Below, piece by piece: positions 1 to 8,496 of a DNA stretch of 64,000 nucleotides (within the stretch, counting starts at the first letter, position 1; every line of letters starts with the position of its first letter). The position numbers were made by a program, and so were the translations under genes. The notes under the pieces are model-generated. The model saw only the letters and a program-made list of their open reading frames with translations. It did no database searches and was not told the DNA's origin. This DNA is from Ascidiaceihabitans donghaensis (GTDB lineage: Bacteria; Pseudomonadota; Alphaproteobacteria; Rhodobacterales; Rhodobacteraceae): positions 1,860,001 through 1,924,000 of the forward strand of contig NZ_OMOR01000001.1 in assembly GCF_900302465.1 (NCBI RefSeq), written 5' to 3'.

Positions 1-521
1 GTTTGCCTGTTGGCAACGGTGCGGATGACGGTGTGGTGTTTGGACCGCTCATCAACGACGCGGCTGTCGCGAAGGTCAGTAGCCATATTGCAGATGCCAC
101 AGGCAAAGGCGCGGTTGTGACCCTTGGGGGCAAGCCCCACGCATTGGGCGGCACGTTCTATGAACCGACCATCCTGACAGGTGTGACATCCGACATGGCA
201 GTGGCCAGCGAGGAAACATTCGGCCCAGTGGCGCCTTTGTTCAAATTCGACACAGAGGCTGAAGTTATAGCTGCTGCAAACGACACCGAATTTGGCCTTG
301 CGTCCTATTTCTATAGCCGAGACATCGCGCGTGTGTGGCGGGTGTCCGAGGCGCTTGAATACGGGATGGTGGGTGTCAATACAGGTCATGTGTCGACAAC
401 GGAGGCACCGTTTGGCGGGGTCAAATCATCAGGTCTGGGGCGTGAAGGCGCACGGCAGGGTCTCGATGATTTTATGGAAATCAAATACATCTGTATGGGT
501 GGCATCGAAGCGGCGGAGTAA
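1..521 (+). CDS. gabD: Succinate-semialdehyde dehydrogenase, C-terminal part (5' end outside window)
   Basis: This is the last 172 or so codons of an NAD(P)-dependent aldehyde dehydrogenase whose start lies left of the window. The visible part has the family motif EETFGPVAPLFKF and ends in GLGREGARQGLDDFMEIKYI, close to the usual GabD C-terminus; the catalytic Cys and Glu are in the missing part. GabD oxidises succinate semialdehyde to succinate. It sits three bases before an amino acid decarboxylase and upstream of HpaH and HpaI homologues, and HpaI releases succinate semialdehyde, so here it probably finishes the homoprotocatechuate pathway rather than serving GABA breakdown. A related semialdehyde dehydrogenase such as HpaE is the alternative, but the C-terminus favours GabD. 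Confidence 0.85.
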   Translation, partial: LPVGNGADDGVVFGPLINDAAVAKVSSHIADATGKGAVVTLGGKPHALGGTFYEPTILTGVTSDMAVASEETFGPVAPLFKFDTEAEVIAAANDTEFGLASYFYSRDIARVWRVSEALEYGMVGVNTGHVSTTEAPFGGVKSSGLGREGARQGLDDFMEIKYICMGGIEAAE

Positions 522-524
522 ACC

Positions 525-1922
525 ATGGACTGGGACGAATTCGCCCATTGGGGCAAGCATATTTCCGACTGGGGTGCGCAGTATCACAAGTCGCTGCGCG
601 ATCTTCCCGTGCGTTCCCAGACCGCGGTCGGGGATACAGCGACGCAGCTGCACCCCACACCGCCCGAAACGGGCGACGACATGGCGGCGATCCTTGCAGA
701 TTTTGAAGCCATCGTGATGCCCGGCATGACACATTGGCAGCACCCGCGTTTCTTTGCGTATTTTCCTGCAAACGCCGCACCACCGTCGATGTTGGCGGAA
801 CAACTGGTTAACACCGTCGCGGCCCAGTGCATGTTATGGCAAACGTCCCCCGCCGCCACTGAGGTTGAGGGCGTGATGGTCGATTGGTTGCGTCAAGCGC
901 TTGGGCTGGCGGACGGGTTCACTGGCGTCATTCAAGACAGCGCATCATCGGCGACACTGTCTGCGGTTCTGACGATGCGGGAACGCGCCACGGGATACAC
1001 AGGCAACAAAGACGGGTTGTCAGGCAAGGGCCATCTGCGGATTTACTGTTCGGATCAGGTGCATTCATCCATTGATCGCGCATGTTGGGTCGCTGGGATC
1101 GGGCAGGCCAATTTGGTCAAAATCCCAACAAAAGGTGCACAATTCGGCATAGATGTGGACGCATTGGAAGCTGCAATCACCGCCGATCTGGACGCAGGAC
1201 ATACACCGGCAGGGATTATCGCAATCACAGGCGGCACGGGGATCGGTGCCTCCGACACGCTTGGTCCGCTTTTGAAAGTTGCGGCCAAACACGACCTTTA
1301 CACCCACCTCGATGCGGCATGGGCGGGGTCGGCCATGATCTGCCCGGAATTCAGGTCAGAATTTTGGGACGACGTCGACGGCTTTGACAGTATCGTGTTC
1401 AACCCGCACAAATGGCTTGGTGCGCAGTTTGATTGTTCTGTGCAATTCTTGCGGGATGCGACGCCACAACTGAACACGCTTAAGATCGAACCTGAGTATT
1501 TGAAGACCACTGGCGATGCGGTGACGAACTATTCCGAATGGACAATCCCGCTTGGGCGCAGGTTTCGGGCGCTGAAAATCTGGTTCTTGCTGCGGTCATA
1601 TGGGCTTGAGGGGCTGCGCACACGCATTCGCAATCACGTCGCTTGGGCGCAAGAACTGTGCGATGCCATCCGCGCGTTGGACGGGTTCGAGATCACAACG
1701 GACCCGATCCTAAGCCTGTTTTCGTTTCGCTGTCCGGGCGATGATGCGATGCAGCAGCGGTTGGTTGATGCGCTGAATGACGACGGACGTATTTACCTGA
1801 CGCAGGGTGCGTTTCAGGGGCAAAAAGTAATCCGGTTCCAAGTGGGCCAATTCGATACAACACGCGAAGATGTGATGATGGCCCATGCCGTCATCCGCGA
1901 AGTTTGGGAGCAAATTCAGTGA
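525..1922 (+). CDS. PLP-dependent aromatic-L-amino-acid decarboxylase (group II)
   Basis: A 465-aa fold-type I PLP decarboxylase of the DOPA/tyrosine/tryptophan decarboxylase family. HLDAAWAGSAMICPEFR (residues 261-277) contains the PLP-binding Asp263, and FNPHKW (about 292-297) carries the PLP lysine at residue 296. The length matches the family (about 470-480 aa). It would turn tyrosine, DOPA or a related aromatic amino acid into the amine plus CO2. It starts three bases after gabD and overlaps the next gene by four bases, so it is translationally tied to the homoprotocatechuate genes. A coherent reading is amino acid to amine, then by an amine oxidase and hydroxylase not in this window to homoprotocatechuate. 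Substrate specificity cannot be read from sequence. Confidence 0.85.
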   Translation: MDWDEFAHWGKHISDWGAQYHKSLRDLPVRSQTAVGDTATQLHPTPPETGDDMAAILADFEAIVMPGMTHWQHPRFFAYFPANAAPPSMLAEQLVNTVAAQCMLWQTSPAATEVEGVMVDWLRQALGLADGFTGVIQDSASSATLSAVLTMRERATGYTGNKDGLSGKGHLRIYCSDQVHSSIDRACWVAGIGQANLVKIPTKGAQFGIDVDALEAAITADLDAGHTPAGIIAITGGTGIGASDTLGPLLKVAAKHDLYTHLDAAWAGSAMICPEFRSEFWDDVDGFDSIVFNPHKWLGAQFDCSVQFLRDATPQLNTLKIEPEYLKTTGDAVTNYSEWTIPLGRRFRALKIWFLLRSYGLEGLRTRIRNHVAWAQELCDAIRALDGFEITTDPILSLFSFRCPGDDAMQQRLVDALNDDGRIYLTQGAFQGQKVIRFQVGQFDTTREDVMMAHAVIREVWEQIQ

Positions 1923-2773
1923 AATACGCGACATATACCGCAGATGATCAAACCTTTTACGGGGCCGTGACCGACGATGGCATGATTGCCTTGAACGCCG
2001 ACTTTCCGCAGTGGCCGACGTTGTTGGATGTGGTGCAGGCGGGCGGTTTTGCTGCCCTTGAGGAAGCTGCAAAAGCTAAACGCGTGACCCATACGGATTT
2101 CGAATTTGAAATGGTGCTGCCCAATGCCCCGCGTATTTTGTGTGTTGGCGTGAATTTCCCCGATCGCAACGCGGAATACAAAGACGGGTCCGAGCAACCC
2201 AAATACATGTCGTTGTTCCCGCGCTTTGCCAGCGGGTTCACCGGCCACAATCGCCCGCTTATCCGTCCGCCGGAAAACGAAACCTTGGACTATGAAGGCG
2301 AAGTGGCCATTGTTATCGGCAAGACGGGCCGGCGCATCCGTCAGGCCGATGCCTACGACCATATTTCGGCGATTACCCTTTGCAACGAAGGGACGATCCG
2401 CGATTGGGTGCGTCATGCCAAATTTAACGTCACTCAGGGCAAGAACTGGGACAATTCAGGCGCGATTGGTCCGTGGTTGGTGCCTTTCACAGACGCAAGC
2501 CAACTGGACGATGCCCGTATCATCACGCGGGTGAACGGCGAGGTGCGCCAAGATGATGTGTTGTCGCGCATGATGCACCCGATCCGTCGCGAAATTGAAT
2601 ATATCTCGACCTTTATGACGCTTCAGCCCGGCGATATCATCGTGACTGGCACGCCCACAGGGTCGGGGGCACGTCTTGATCCGCCGCAGTACCTGAAACC
2701 CGGCGACGTGGTCGAGGTCGAGGTGAACGGCATCGGCACCCTGCGCAACACCGTCGAGGACGAGCGCCTATGA
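1919..2773 (+). CDS. Fumarylacetoacetate hydrolase-family protein (HpaG-like isomerase/decarboxylase)
   Basis: A 284-aa single-domain FAH-family protein. The C-terminal catalytic core is clear: ILCVGVNF, the metal-binding DYEGEVAIVIG, and GDIIVTGTPTGSG near the end. The start chosen is GTG at 1919, which overlaps the decarboxylase stop (GTGA) and has GGGAG at 1906-1910. In the homoprotocatechuate pathway HpaG decarboxylates 5-oxopent-3-ene-1,2,5-tricarboxylate and isomerises the product; enteric HpaG has two such domains, this protein has one. Its position directly before HpaH and HpaI supports that role. Other FAH activities (acylpyruvate hydrolase, fumarylacetoacetate hydrolase) cannot be excluded by sequence alone. 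Confidence 0.8.
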   Translation: MKYATYTADDQTFYGAVTDDGMIALNADFPQWPTLLDVVQAGGFAALEEAAKAKRVTHTDFEFEMVLPNAPRILCVGVNFPDRNAEYKDGSEQPKYMSLFPRFASGFTGHNRPLIRPPENETLDYEGEVAIVIGKTGRRIRQADAYDHISAITLCNEGTIRDWVRHAKFNVTQGKNWDNSGAIGPWLVPFTDASQLDDARIITRVNGEVRQDDVLSRMMHPIRREIEYISTFMTLQPGDIIVTGTPTGSGARLDPPQYLKPGDVVEVEVNGIGTLRNTVEDERL

Positions 2774-3570
2774 CCCCGCAAGATCACGCAAAAGCCGCCG
2801 CCGATTTGCTGGCCGCTGAAAAGTCCGGAAAGCAGATCGGGCTGTTGACCAAGGCCCATCCCGAAATGGGTATGGACGACGCCTATGCGGTGCAAAACGC
2901 GATTTACCGCGCAAAGCTGGCAGAAGGGCGCAGCGTCATTGGCTGGAAAATCGGGCTGACATCTAAAGCGATGCAATATGCGCTGAACATCGACATTCCC
3001 GACAGCGGCATCTTGTTTGACGATATGGCGTTTGATCACGGCGCCACGGTGCCTGCGGGCCGGTTCATTCAACCACGGATCGAGGCCGAGATTGCGTTTG
3101 TGCTGAAGGCCCCGTTGGGCGGTGCAGAGGTGACGCGCGATGATGTGATTGCGGCCACAGACTATGTCGCGCCCTCCATCGAAATTCTGGATACGCGGAT
3201 TCTACGGGCTGACCCCGAAACGGGTGCCACCCGCAAAGTGTTCGACACCATCAGTGACAATGCGGCCAATGCTGGAATTGTTCTTGGTCCACAGAAACAC
3301 AAAATTGATGCGTTCGATTTGCGCTGGGTCGGTGCGATCACATCGCGTAACGGCGAGGTTGAGGAAACCGGCCTTGGGGCAGGGGTGCTGAACGATCCCG
3401 TCGAAAGCGTGGTTTGGCTGGCGCGTCGCATGGCGCAATATGGTCAAAGCATTGAACCGGGTCAGATCATCTTGTCGGGCAGTTTCATCCGCCCTGTTGA
3501 ATGCCCGTCTGGCGCAAGGATCACTGCCGACTTTGGCGATTTTGGTCACGTCGACATCTCATTTGCCTAA
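2770..3570 (+). CDS. hpaH: 2-oxo-hept-4-ene-1,7-dioate hydratase
   Basis: A 266-aa member of the HpaH/MhpD hydratase family, which adds water to 2-oxohept-4-ene-1,7-dioate to give 4-hydroxy-2-oxoheptanedioate. Family features are IGWKIGLTSKAMQ near residue 58, IQPRIEAEIAFVL near 100, and the C-terminal GQIILSGSFIRPV. Length is typical. Its ATG overlaps the previous stop (ATGA), which is evidence for an operon with the FAH protein. The neighbouring HpaI aldolase, acting on the product, makes HpaH more likely than the MhpD variant that uses 2-hydroxypentadienoate. Confidence 0.87.
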   Translation: MTPQDHAKAAADLLAAEKSGKQIGLLTKAHPEMGMDDAYAVQNAIYRAKLAEGRSVIGWKIGLTSKAMQYALNIDIPDSGILFDDMAFDHGATVPAGRFIQPRIEAEIAFVLKAPLGGAEVTRDDVIAATDYVAPSIEILDTRILRADPETGATRKVFDTISDNAANAGIVLGPQKHKIDAFDLRWVGAITSRNGEVEETGLGAGVLNDPVESVVWLARRMAQYGQSIEPGQIILSGSFIRPVECPSGARITADFGDFGHVDISFA

Positions 3571-3582
3571 AAGGATATTGTC

Positions 3583-4377
3583 ATGCCTGCACCGCGCAAT
3601 CCGTTTAAACACGCCATCGCCAAAGGTGATTTGCAATTGGGATGCTGGCTGGGGCTTGCTGATCCCTACATAGCCGAGATCAGCGCAGGCGCGGGCTTCG
3701 ATTGGCTGTTGATTGACGGCGAACATGCCCCGAATGATCTGCGTTCCATCGTGGCGCAGTTGCAAGTTCTAGCTGCACGCGACAGCCACGCGGTTGTGCG
3801 TCCGCCGATTGGCGAGACATGGATCATCAAACAACTGCTTGATGCAGGGGCACAGACGCTGTTGATTCCGATGGTCGAAAGTGCGGCGCAGGCCAAAGAC
3901 CTTGTGGATGCTGTCACCTATCCACCACACGGGGTGCGCGGCGTTGGGTCTGCTTTGGCACGGGCCTCTGATTTTGCGGCGATTGGCGATTACCTGACAA
4001 CAGCGCGTGATGAAATTTGCCTTTTGGCACAGGTTGAGAACCAAAAAGGTATGGTGGCATTGGACGATATTCTGAAGGTGGATGGTATTGACGGTGTCTT
4101 CATCGGGCCGTCTGATCTGGCAGCAGACATGGGGTTCATTGGGCAGGCGGGCGCATCTGGGGTCAAAACCGCTGTGTTGGGCGCAATCGAAAAGATCGTG
4201 GCATCTGGCAAGGCAGCTGGGATTTTGACGCTGGATCAGGATTTGCAGACATCATGCCGAAAGCTGGGCGCGACCTTTATCGCAACAGAAATTGATGTGA
4301 CATTGTTTGCGCGAAACATGCGCAAGGCGTCCAGTGACGGGCGTAAACTATTACTGACTGAGCAAAGCGCGGTTTAG
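3583..4377 (+). CDS. hpaI: 4-hydroxy-2-oxoheptanedioate aldolase
   Basis: A 264-aa class II aldolase of the HpcH/HpaI family. It splits 4-hydroxy-2-oxoheptanedioate into pyruvate and succinate semialdehyde. Visible motifs are DWLLIDGEHAPND (catalytic His region, about residues 40-52), LLIPMVESAAQA around the metal-binding Glu, and VFIGPSDLAADMG. It follows hpaH by 12 bases with a fitting AAAAGGA just upstream. It is the last plus-strand gene of the catabolic run and converges on the MarR gene. The related 2-keto-3-deoxy-L-rhamnonate and macrophomate-type aldolases share the fold, but the neighbours favour HpaI. Confidence 0.88.
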   Translation: MPAPRNPFKHAIAKGDLQLGCWLGLADPYIAEISAGAGFDWLLIDGEHAPNDLRSIVAQLQVLAARDSHAVVRPPIGETWIIKQLLDAGAQTLLIPMVESAAQAKDLVDAVTYPPHGVRGVGSALARASDFAAIGDYLTTARDEICLLAQVENQKGMVALDDILKVDGIDGVFIGPSDLAADMGFIGQAGASGVKTAVLGAIEKIVASGKAAGILTLDQDLQTSCRKLGATFIATEIDVTLFARNMRKASSDGRKLLLTEQSAV

Positions 4378-4413
4378 GCTCACGACCCATTAATCCTGCG
4401 ACGAAGATCGGAT

Positions 4414-4908
4414 TCAGGTTTCAGCCGGGCCCGCATCATCAAGCCGCGTTGCCGCATAGGCGCGTGCGCGGTCCAGCATGTCACACAGGTGGTGCACCTC
4501 GTCTTCGGTAAACAGTTTGGAAAAGTCGTCCGACAGTTTGGCAGCGGCCGGGTAGACTTGCATGAATGCAGTGCGGCCTTGGTCTGTCATTGAAAACACC
4601 GCAAGCCGTTTGTCTGTAGGGTCGGGGTTCCGGTCCAGCCAGCCTTTGGATTGCATGGCTTTCATTGTGCGGCTGGCATGGGCCGCATCCATTGACGCTT
4701 TGCGCGATATGGCCCGCAAATGCCCCGCACCGTGACGCGCAATCGAAATCAAAATGCGGTATTCCTGCGTTGTCACATTGCTATCGCGCAAAGTGGATCG
4801 TTGCAGGATCGTCGACAGGGACGACGCCAATCGCAAAACACGAATGTTAAAGTTCTTGTCGAACGCGTCTTCGTTCAGCAAAGGCGCAAAAGGATCACTG
4901 TCATGCAT
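4414..4908 (-). CDS. MarR-family transcriptional regulator
   Basis: A winged-helix regulator of about 164 aa. The core HILISIARHGAGHLR-like segment, ISRKASMDAAHASRTMKAMQ (recognition helix) and the wing DPTDKRLAVFSMTDQGR identify MarR. The open frame runs upstream past 5012, into the divergent transporter gene, so the true start must be ATG 4908 or ATG 4929; neither has a strong ribosome site, and 4908 is chosen because MHDSDPF matches where related proteins begin. It lies between hpaI and the TRAP operon, divergent from the latter, so it plausibly represses one or both in response to an aromatic ligand, as HpaR does elsewhere; this is inference. Confidence 0.85.
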   Translation of the reverse strand: MHDSDPFAPLLNEDAFDKNFNIRVLRLASSLSTILQRSTLRDSNVTTQEYRILISIARHGAGHLRAISRKASMDAAHASRTMKAMQSKGWLDRNPDPTDKRLAVFSMTDQGRTAFMQVYPAAAKLSDDFSKLFTEDEVHHLCDMLDRARAYAATRLDDAGPAET

Positions 4909-4951
4909 AGGGTAATCAGACCCGATCATTGTAGCATGCGCAACAAAATTA

Positions 4952-4998
4952 TTGACAGGATAGGCGGCCTTCTTGACAGTAATCCGCAATAAACGGAT
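4952..4998. promoter_or_regulatory. Putative operator region between MarR and TRAP genes
   Basis: TTGACAG occurs twice in direct orientation at 4952-4958 and 4973-4979, 21 bp apart, which places the copies on the same face of the helix. It is followed by an inverted repeat ATCCG-N7-CGGAT at 4982-4998. Both lie in the short intergenic stretch between the divergent MarR and TAXI genes. The second TTGACA could also be a -35 element, but no good -10 follows at 16-18 bp. Binding by the adjacent MarR protein is inferred from position only. Confidence 0.4.
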
Positions 4999-5011
4999 CT
5001 GGGAGGACCAC

Positions 5012-6055
5012 ATGTCTAAGTCACTTTTTGCAGGTGCGCTGGCATCGGCAATCGCCGTCGCATCGCCGGCGTTCGCACAACAAAACCTAACGGCAGAAAC
5101 CGCATCTGCGGGCGGGGCCACCCACCTCGCGCCAAGCCACCTGACAGAAATTGCAGGAACGCTTGGGATTGCAAATATTCAGCTTGCTGAAGGGCAAACG
5201 CTGACAAATTCGATCCAGAACGTGGCTGAAGGCAAAACAGACATAGCCAGTGCGCCGCATATTCTGCCGTTCCTGATGAGCCGCGGTGTTGGGCCCTACG
5301 GGTCCTTGGGGGCTGAAAAAGGGGCTGAGCTGGCAAGTAATCTGCGCTCTATCTACCCTTACACTCTTGGTATTTTCTTTCTGTTCGCGTTCGACTCCAA
5401 GGACGTTGGTGGCTGGGATGATGTCGAAGGCCGAACGATCTTTAACGGCCCGCCACGCGGGGGCGCTTTGACGAATGCGCGCAGCATCATCCAGATCGCC
5501 ACTGGTCTGCAGGACGGTGAAGGATACACTGGGATGCAAGCCAATTGGGGGCAGGCTGCGACCGTTATCATTGGCGGTGAACCTGATGCTGTCGTCCTGC
5601 CAGAGCTGTTCCCGAACACCCGTCTGTCAACGATTGGGTCTGCTGGCAAAGTGACGGCGTGGTCCATGCCGATTGAGCTTTATGAAAGCGAAGCCATGCA
5701 GAAATACATGGTCTCTCCTGGTGCGGCACCTACAGAAATTCCAGTCGCGACTTTGCAGGCGGCGATGGGTGACAGCTGGACCTTCGTGTCAGAGGACGCC
5801 ACATTCCGCGGCATGGCCACCATCGGCGGTGACGTCGTGCATAAGGATATGGACGAACAATTGGTCTATGATCTGGTGTCTGCCTATGTCGCATCCATGG
5901 ACGATTTGAAAGCCAAGGCACCATTTGGTGAAACCGTCAACTTTGACAACCCATCGCTGGGCATGTGCGGCCTGAACCCGATGAAGTACCACAAAGGTGC
6001 TGTGCGGGCATGGGAAGACGCAGGTTACGACATTCCTGATTGCGCCGAAGAATAA
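5012..6055 (+). CDS. TRAP transporter solute-binding protein, TAXI family
   Basis: A 347-aa periplasmic binding protein. Residues 1-22 form a Sec signal peptide with AFA before the likely cleavage site. The mature part has the TAXI pattern: a GG-containing N-terminal segment, NSIQNVAEGKTDIA, and a middle domain around DDVEGRTIFNGPPRGG. The start is ATG 5012, preceded by GGGAGG at 5001-5006; the open frame extends further upstream but without support. It delivers a ligand to the fused TRAP permease 82 bases downstream. The ligand is unknown; the position beside homoprotocatechuate genes and a sulfatase suggests an aromatic acid or sulfate ester (inference). Confidence 0.88.
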   Translation: MSKSLFAGALASAIAVASPAFAQQNLTAETASAGGATHLAPSHLTEIAGTLGIANIQLAEGQTLTNSIQNVAEGKTDIASAPHILPFLMSRGVGPYGSLGAEKGAELASNLRSIYPYTLGIFFLFAFDSKDVGGWDDVEGRTIFNGPPRGGALTNARSIIQIATGLQDGEGYTGMQANWGQAATVIIGGEPDAVVLPELFPNTRLSTIGSAGKVTAWSMPIELYESEAMQKYMVSPGAAPTEIPVATLQAAMGDSWTFVSEDATFRGMATIGGDVVHKDMDEQLVYDLVSAYVASMDDLKAKAPFGETVNFDNPSLGMCGLNPMKYHKGAVRAWEDAGYDIPDCAEE

Positions 6056-6137
6056 GCAATTTAGCGAGCGCCAATAGACACCCGCCCTCAACCGATGGGG
6101 GCGGGTGCAGTATCAAGACGAAAATTGGGTTTCCCGC

Positions 6138-8474
6138 ATGGACGAGCAGACCGACGCGCAAAAACACCGCTCATTATTTCCAACCAAAGCTGTTTACGCC
6201 TTAGCGTTATTTTTTGTGTTCCTTGGGATCATGAATTCAATGCCGACCATACCGGGTTGGGACGATATGTGGCGCAACCTGTTTGGCAGTGAAACGCTGA
6301 AAGTGCGCAATTTTGCGACCGAGTGGTTCTACCCAATCGTCTTTTTCATCATGATGTGTGTGGTCGCAATGCGCCATTCCATGTGGCGTGATTGGCGCGG
6401 CACGCGGCGTGCTGGCTTTGGGCTTTTCATGGACGCAGCCCTTGTTGTTGCAGCCGGTGCTGTATCGCTGACCTACCTGATTGAAATCGACAGCGTTTGT
6501 TTGATCGACACCGTCACCGGCGAACGCGCACGCCTGATCGCCGCAACGCTAGAGGCAGAAATCAAGTTCGCAGAAGAGATGTTCATGCCCGTACCTGACA
6601 CGGTTGATGATCCCAAATGCGTGCAAACAACGGGCATCTGGCTGGTGGCGATCATGGGTGCGTCAATCCTGATTTTCCTTGGCTACAACGTCAAGGTTTG
6701 GGGCCTTCCGCTGGTTCTCGTGTCTTTGGTGATCGCAATTTACACGATTGGCACGGTGCTGGTTTGGTACTTTCACGGCCCCGATGACATCAACAAATAT
6801 CTGATGACCAAATTGGGCGGCGAACCACGCAGCTTTTTGGATGGTCGCCCCAATGTGCATGATGCTTTGGTGAACAACTCTGCTGGAATGCTGGGACGGT
6901 TCATGAATGTTATCATGAACATGGTGTTCCCCTACATCATTCTGGGCGCCATGTTTGGCAAATCGGCGGGCGGGCAGGCGTTGATCAAACTGGCGTTTCG
7001 CTGGACCCGCAAACTAAAGGGCGGGCCTGCCCATGCGGCAATTGTATCATCCGCCATGTTTGGAACCATCACCGGTGGCCCTGTGGTGAACGTGCTGTCC
7101 ACGGGTGTTTTGACGATCCCGATGATGCTGAAACGCGGCTTTAGCCGGACCTTTGCTGGCGGGGTCGAGGCCGCTGCATCCTCAGGCGGTTCCATTATGC
7201 CGCCTGTGATGGGGGTGGCTGCATTTATTTTGGCCGCGCTGACGGCTGTGCCCTACCGCGAGATTGTGGTGGCTGCGGCTTTGCCTGCCGTTGCTTATTT
7301 CGTGTGCCTGTTCCTGTCGGCCATGTTCCAGTCGCGCAAGCAGAACATTCCTGCCTTGGGCGAGCTGACCGACGATATGAAATTCACCAAGACCGATCTG
7401 CTGAATCTGTGCCAGATTTTCTTGCCGATCCTGTTGATCCTCGTCCTACTGCTGACCCCCAAAGACGGGATCGGCTGCGGGCCATTTGGTTGGCTGTTCG
7501 GGGTCGAGCAGATCATGACGGACGGGACCTGCCGCGCGGCCAATCTGCCGTGGATATTCGAGTTGTTCCAGAACGCGGCTGGCAACGCTGGTGCAACGGG
7601 CTGGTGGGCTGCGGCTTTTGTGACTGTGTTGCTGTTTCTGGACAAAAAGTTCCGCGACAAGCCCCGTTTGGTTCTTGATGCGTTGTCAGAGGCGGGGATC
7701 ACGATTTCGACCCTGTATCTGATGTTCCTTGCGGTTACTGTGATTGATGTGTGCCTGAACTTTACCGGCCTGTCGAAATTCGTAGCTGTCGATGTGCTGG
7801 GCTTTTTGTTGTCGCTGGATTTAGGGGGTAGCGGGTCAGTCTTGTTCCAGTTTGTAGCCCTTGTCATAACGATGCTGTTGGCTGTGCTTTTGGGCATGGG
7901 GATGCCGGCTGTGCCCGCTTATATCAACGTGGCGTTGCTGATGGGGCCGCTGTTGGTGGGGCTTGGGATCGCGACGTTTACCGCCCATATGTTCATTTTC
8001 TACTTCGCTGTTGCGTCGGCCATCACACCACCTGTCGCATTGGCTGCATTTGCCGCAGCAACAATCACCAAAGCGGATCCAATGGCGACCGGGTTTAGTG
8101 CTGTGCGCTCTGGTATTGTGATGTTCACGATCCCCTTCATCTTCGCGTTCTACCCTGAACTGTTGCTGATCGACGCAGCGCTGCTGGATCCTTCCAGCGC
8201 AAGTGGCGCACCTTTGGCGGGGTATGAAAACGGCGTGTCCTTTGGGGCTTTGGCTTGGGTGATCGCGCGATTGATGCTTGCGCTGTTTTTGGTGGCAAGT
8301 GCGCTGGCGCGGTACGATTCAGGCCCGTTGGGTTTGGCGTGGGTATTCGTGCGCCTTGGCCTTGCCGTTGCGATCCTGATGCGTCCCGAAGCGGTCCATT
8401 TGACGGCGATTGCAGCGACAGCCGGCATGCTTGTCCTGCACCGTATCCGATACCGGAACCATGCGCCGGCCTGA
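6138..8474 (+). CDS. TRAP transporter fused 4TM-12TM permease
   Basis: About 778 aa with many hydrophobic segments. The N-terminal third corresponds to the small DctQ-like subunit and the rest to the DctM-like large subunit; fusion of the two is normal for TAXI-type systems. DctM motifs are clear: GKSAGGQALIKLA, AIVSSAMFGTITGGPVVNV, EAAASSGGSIMPPVMG, and near the C-terminus ASAITPPVALAAFAAA. It is driven by an ion gradient across the inner membrane. ATG 6138 is preferred over the upstream GTG 6105, which would add 11 residues without a ribosome site. It lies between the TAXI binding protein and the sulfatase in the same orientation. Confidence 0.9.
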   Translation: MDEQTDAQKHRSLFPTKAVYALALFFVFLGIMNSMPTIPGWDDMWRNLFGSETLKVRNFATEWFYPIVFFIMMCVVAMRHSMWRDWRGTRRAGFGLFMDAALVVAAGAVSLTYLIEIDSVCLIDTVTGERARLIAATLEAEIKFAEEMFMPVPDTVDDPKCVQTTGIWLVAIMGASILIFLGYNVKVWGLPLVLVSLVIAIYTIGTVLVWYFHGPDDINKYLMTKLGGEPRSFLDGRPNVHDALVNNSAGMLGRFMNVIMNMVFPYIILGAMFGKSAGGQALIKLAFRWTRKLKGGPAHAAIVSSAMFGTITGGPVVNVLSTGVLTIPMMLKRGFSRTFAGGVEAAASSGGSIMPPVMGVAAFILAALTAVPYREIVVAAALPAVAYFVCLFLSAMFQSRKQNIPALGELTDDMKFTKTDLLNLCQIFLPILLILVLLLTPKDGIGCGPFGWLFGVEQIMTDGTCRAANLPWIFELFQNAAGNAGATGWWAAAFVTVLLFLDKKFRDKPRLVLDALSEAGITISTLYLMFLAVTVIDVCLNFTGLSKFVAVDVLGFLLSLDLGGSGSVLFQFVALVITMLLAVLLGMGMPAVPAYINVALLMGPLLVGLGIATFTAHMFIFYFAVASAITPPVALAAFAAATITKADPMATGFSAVRSGIVMFTIPFIFAFYPELLLIDAALLDPSSASGAPLAGYENGVSFGALAWVIARLMLALFLVASALARYDSGPLGLAWVFVRLGLAVAILMRPEAVHLTAIAATAGMLVLHRIRYRNHAPA

Positions 8475-8496
8475 TGAAAGCCCAAGGATCGACCCA

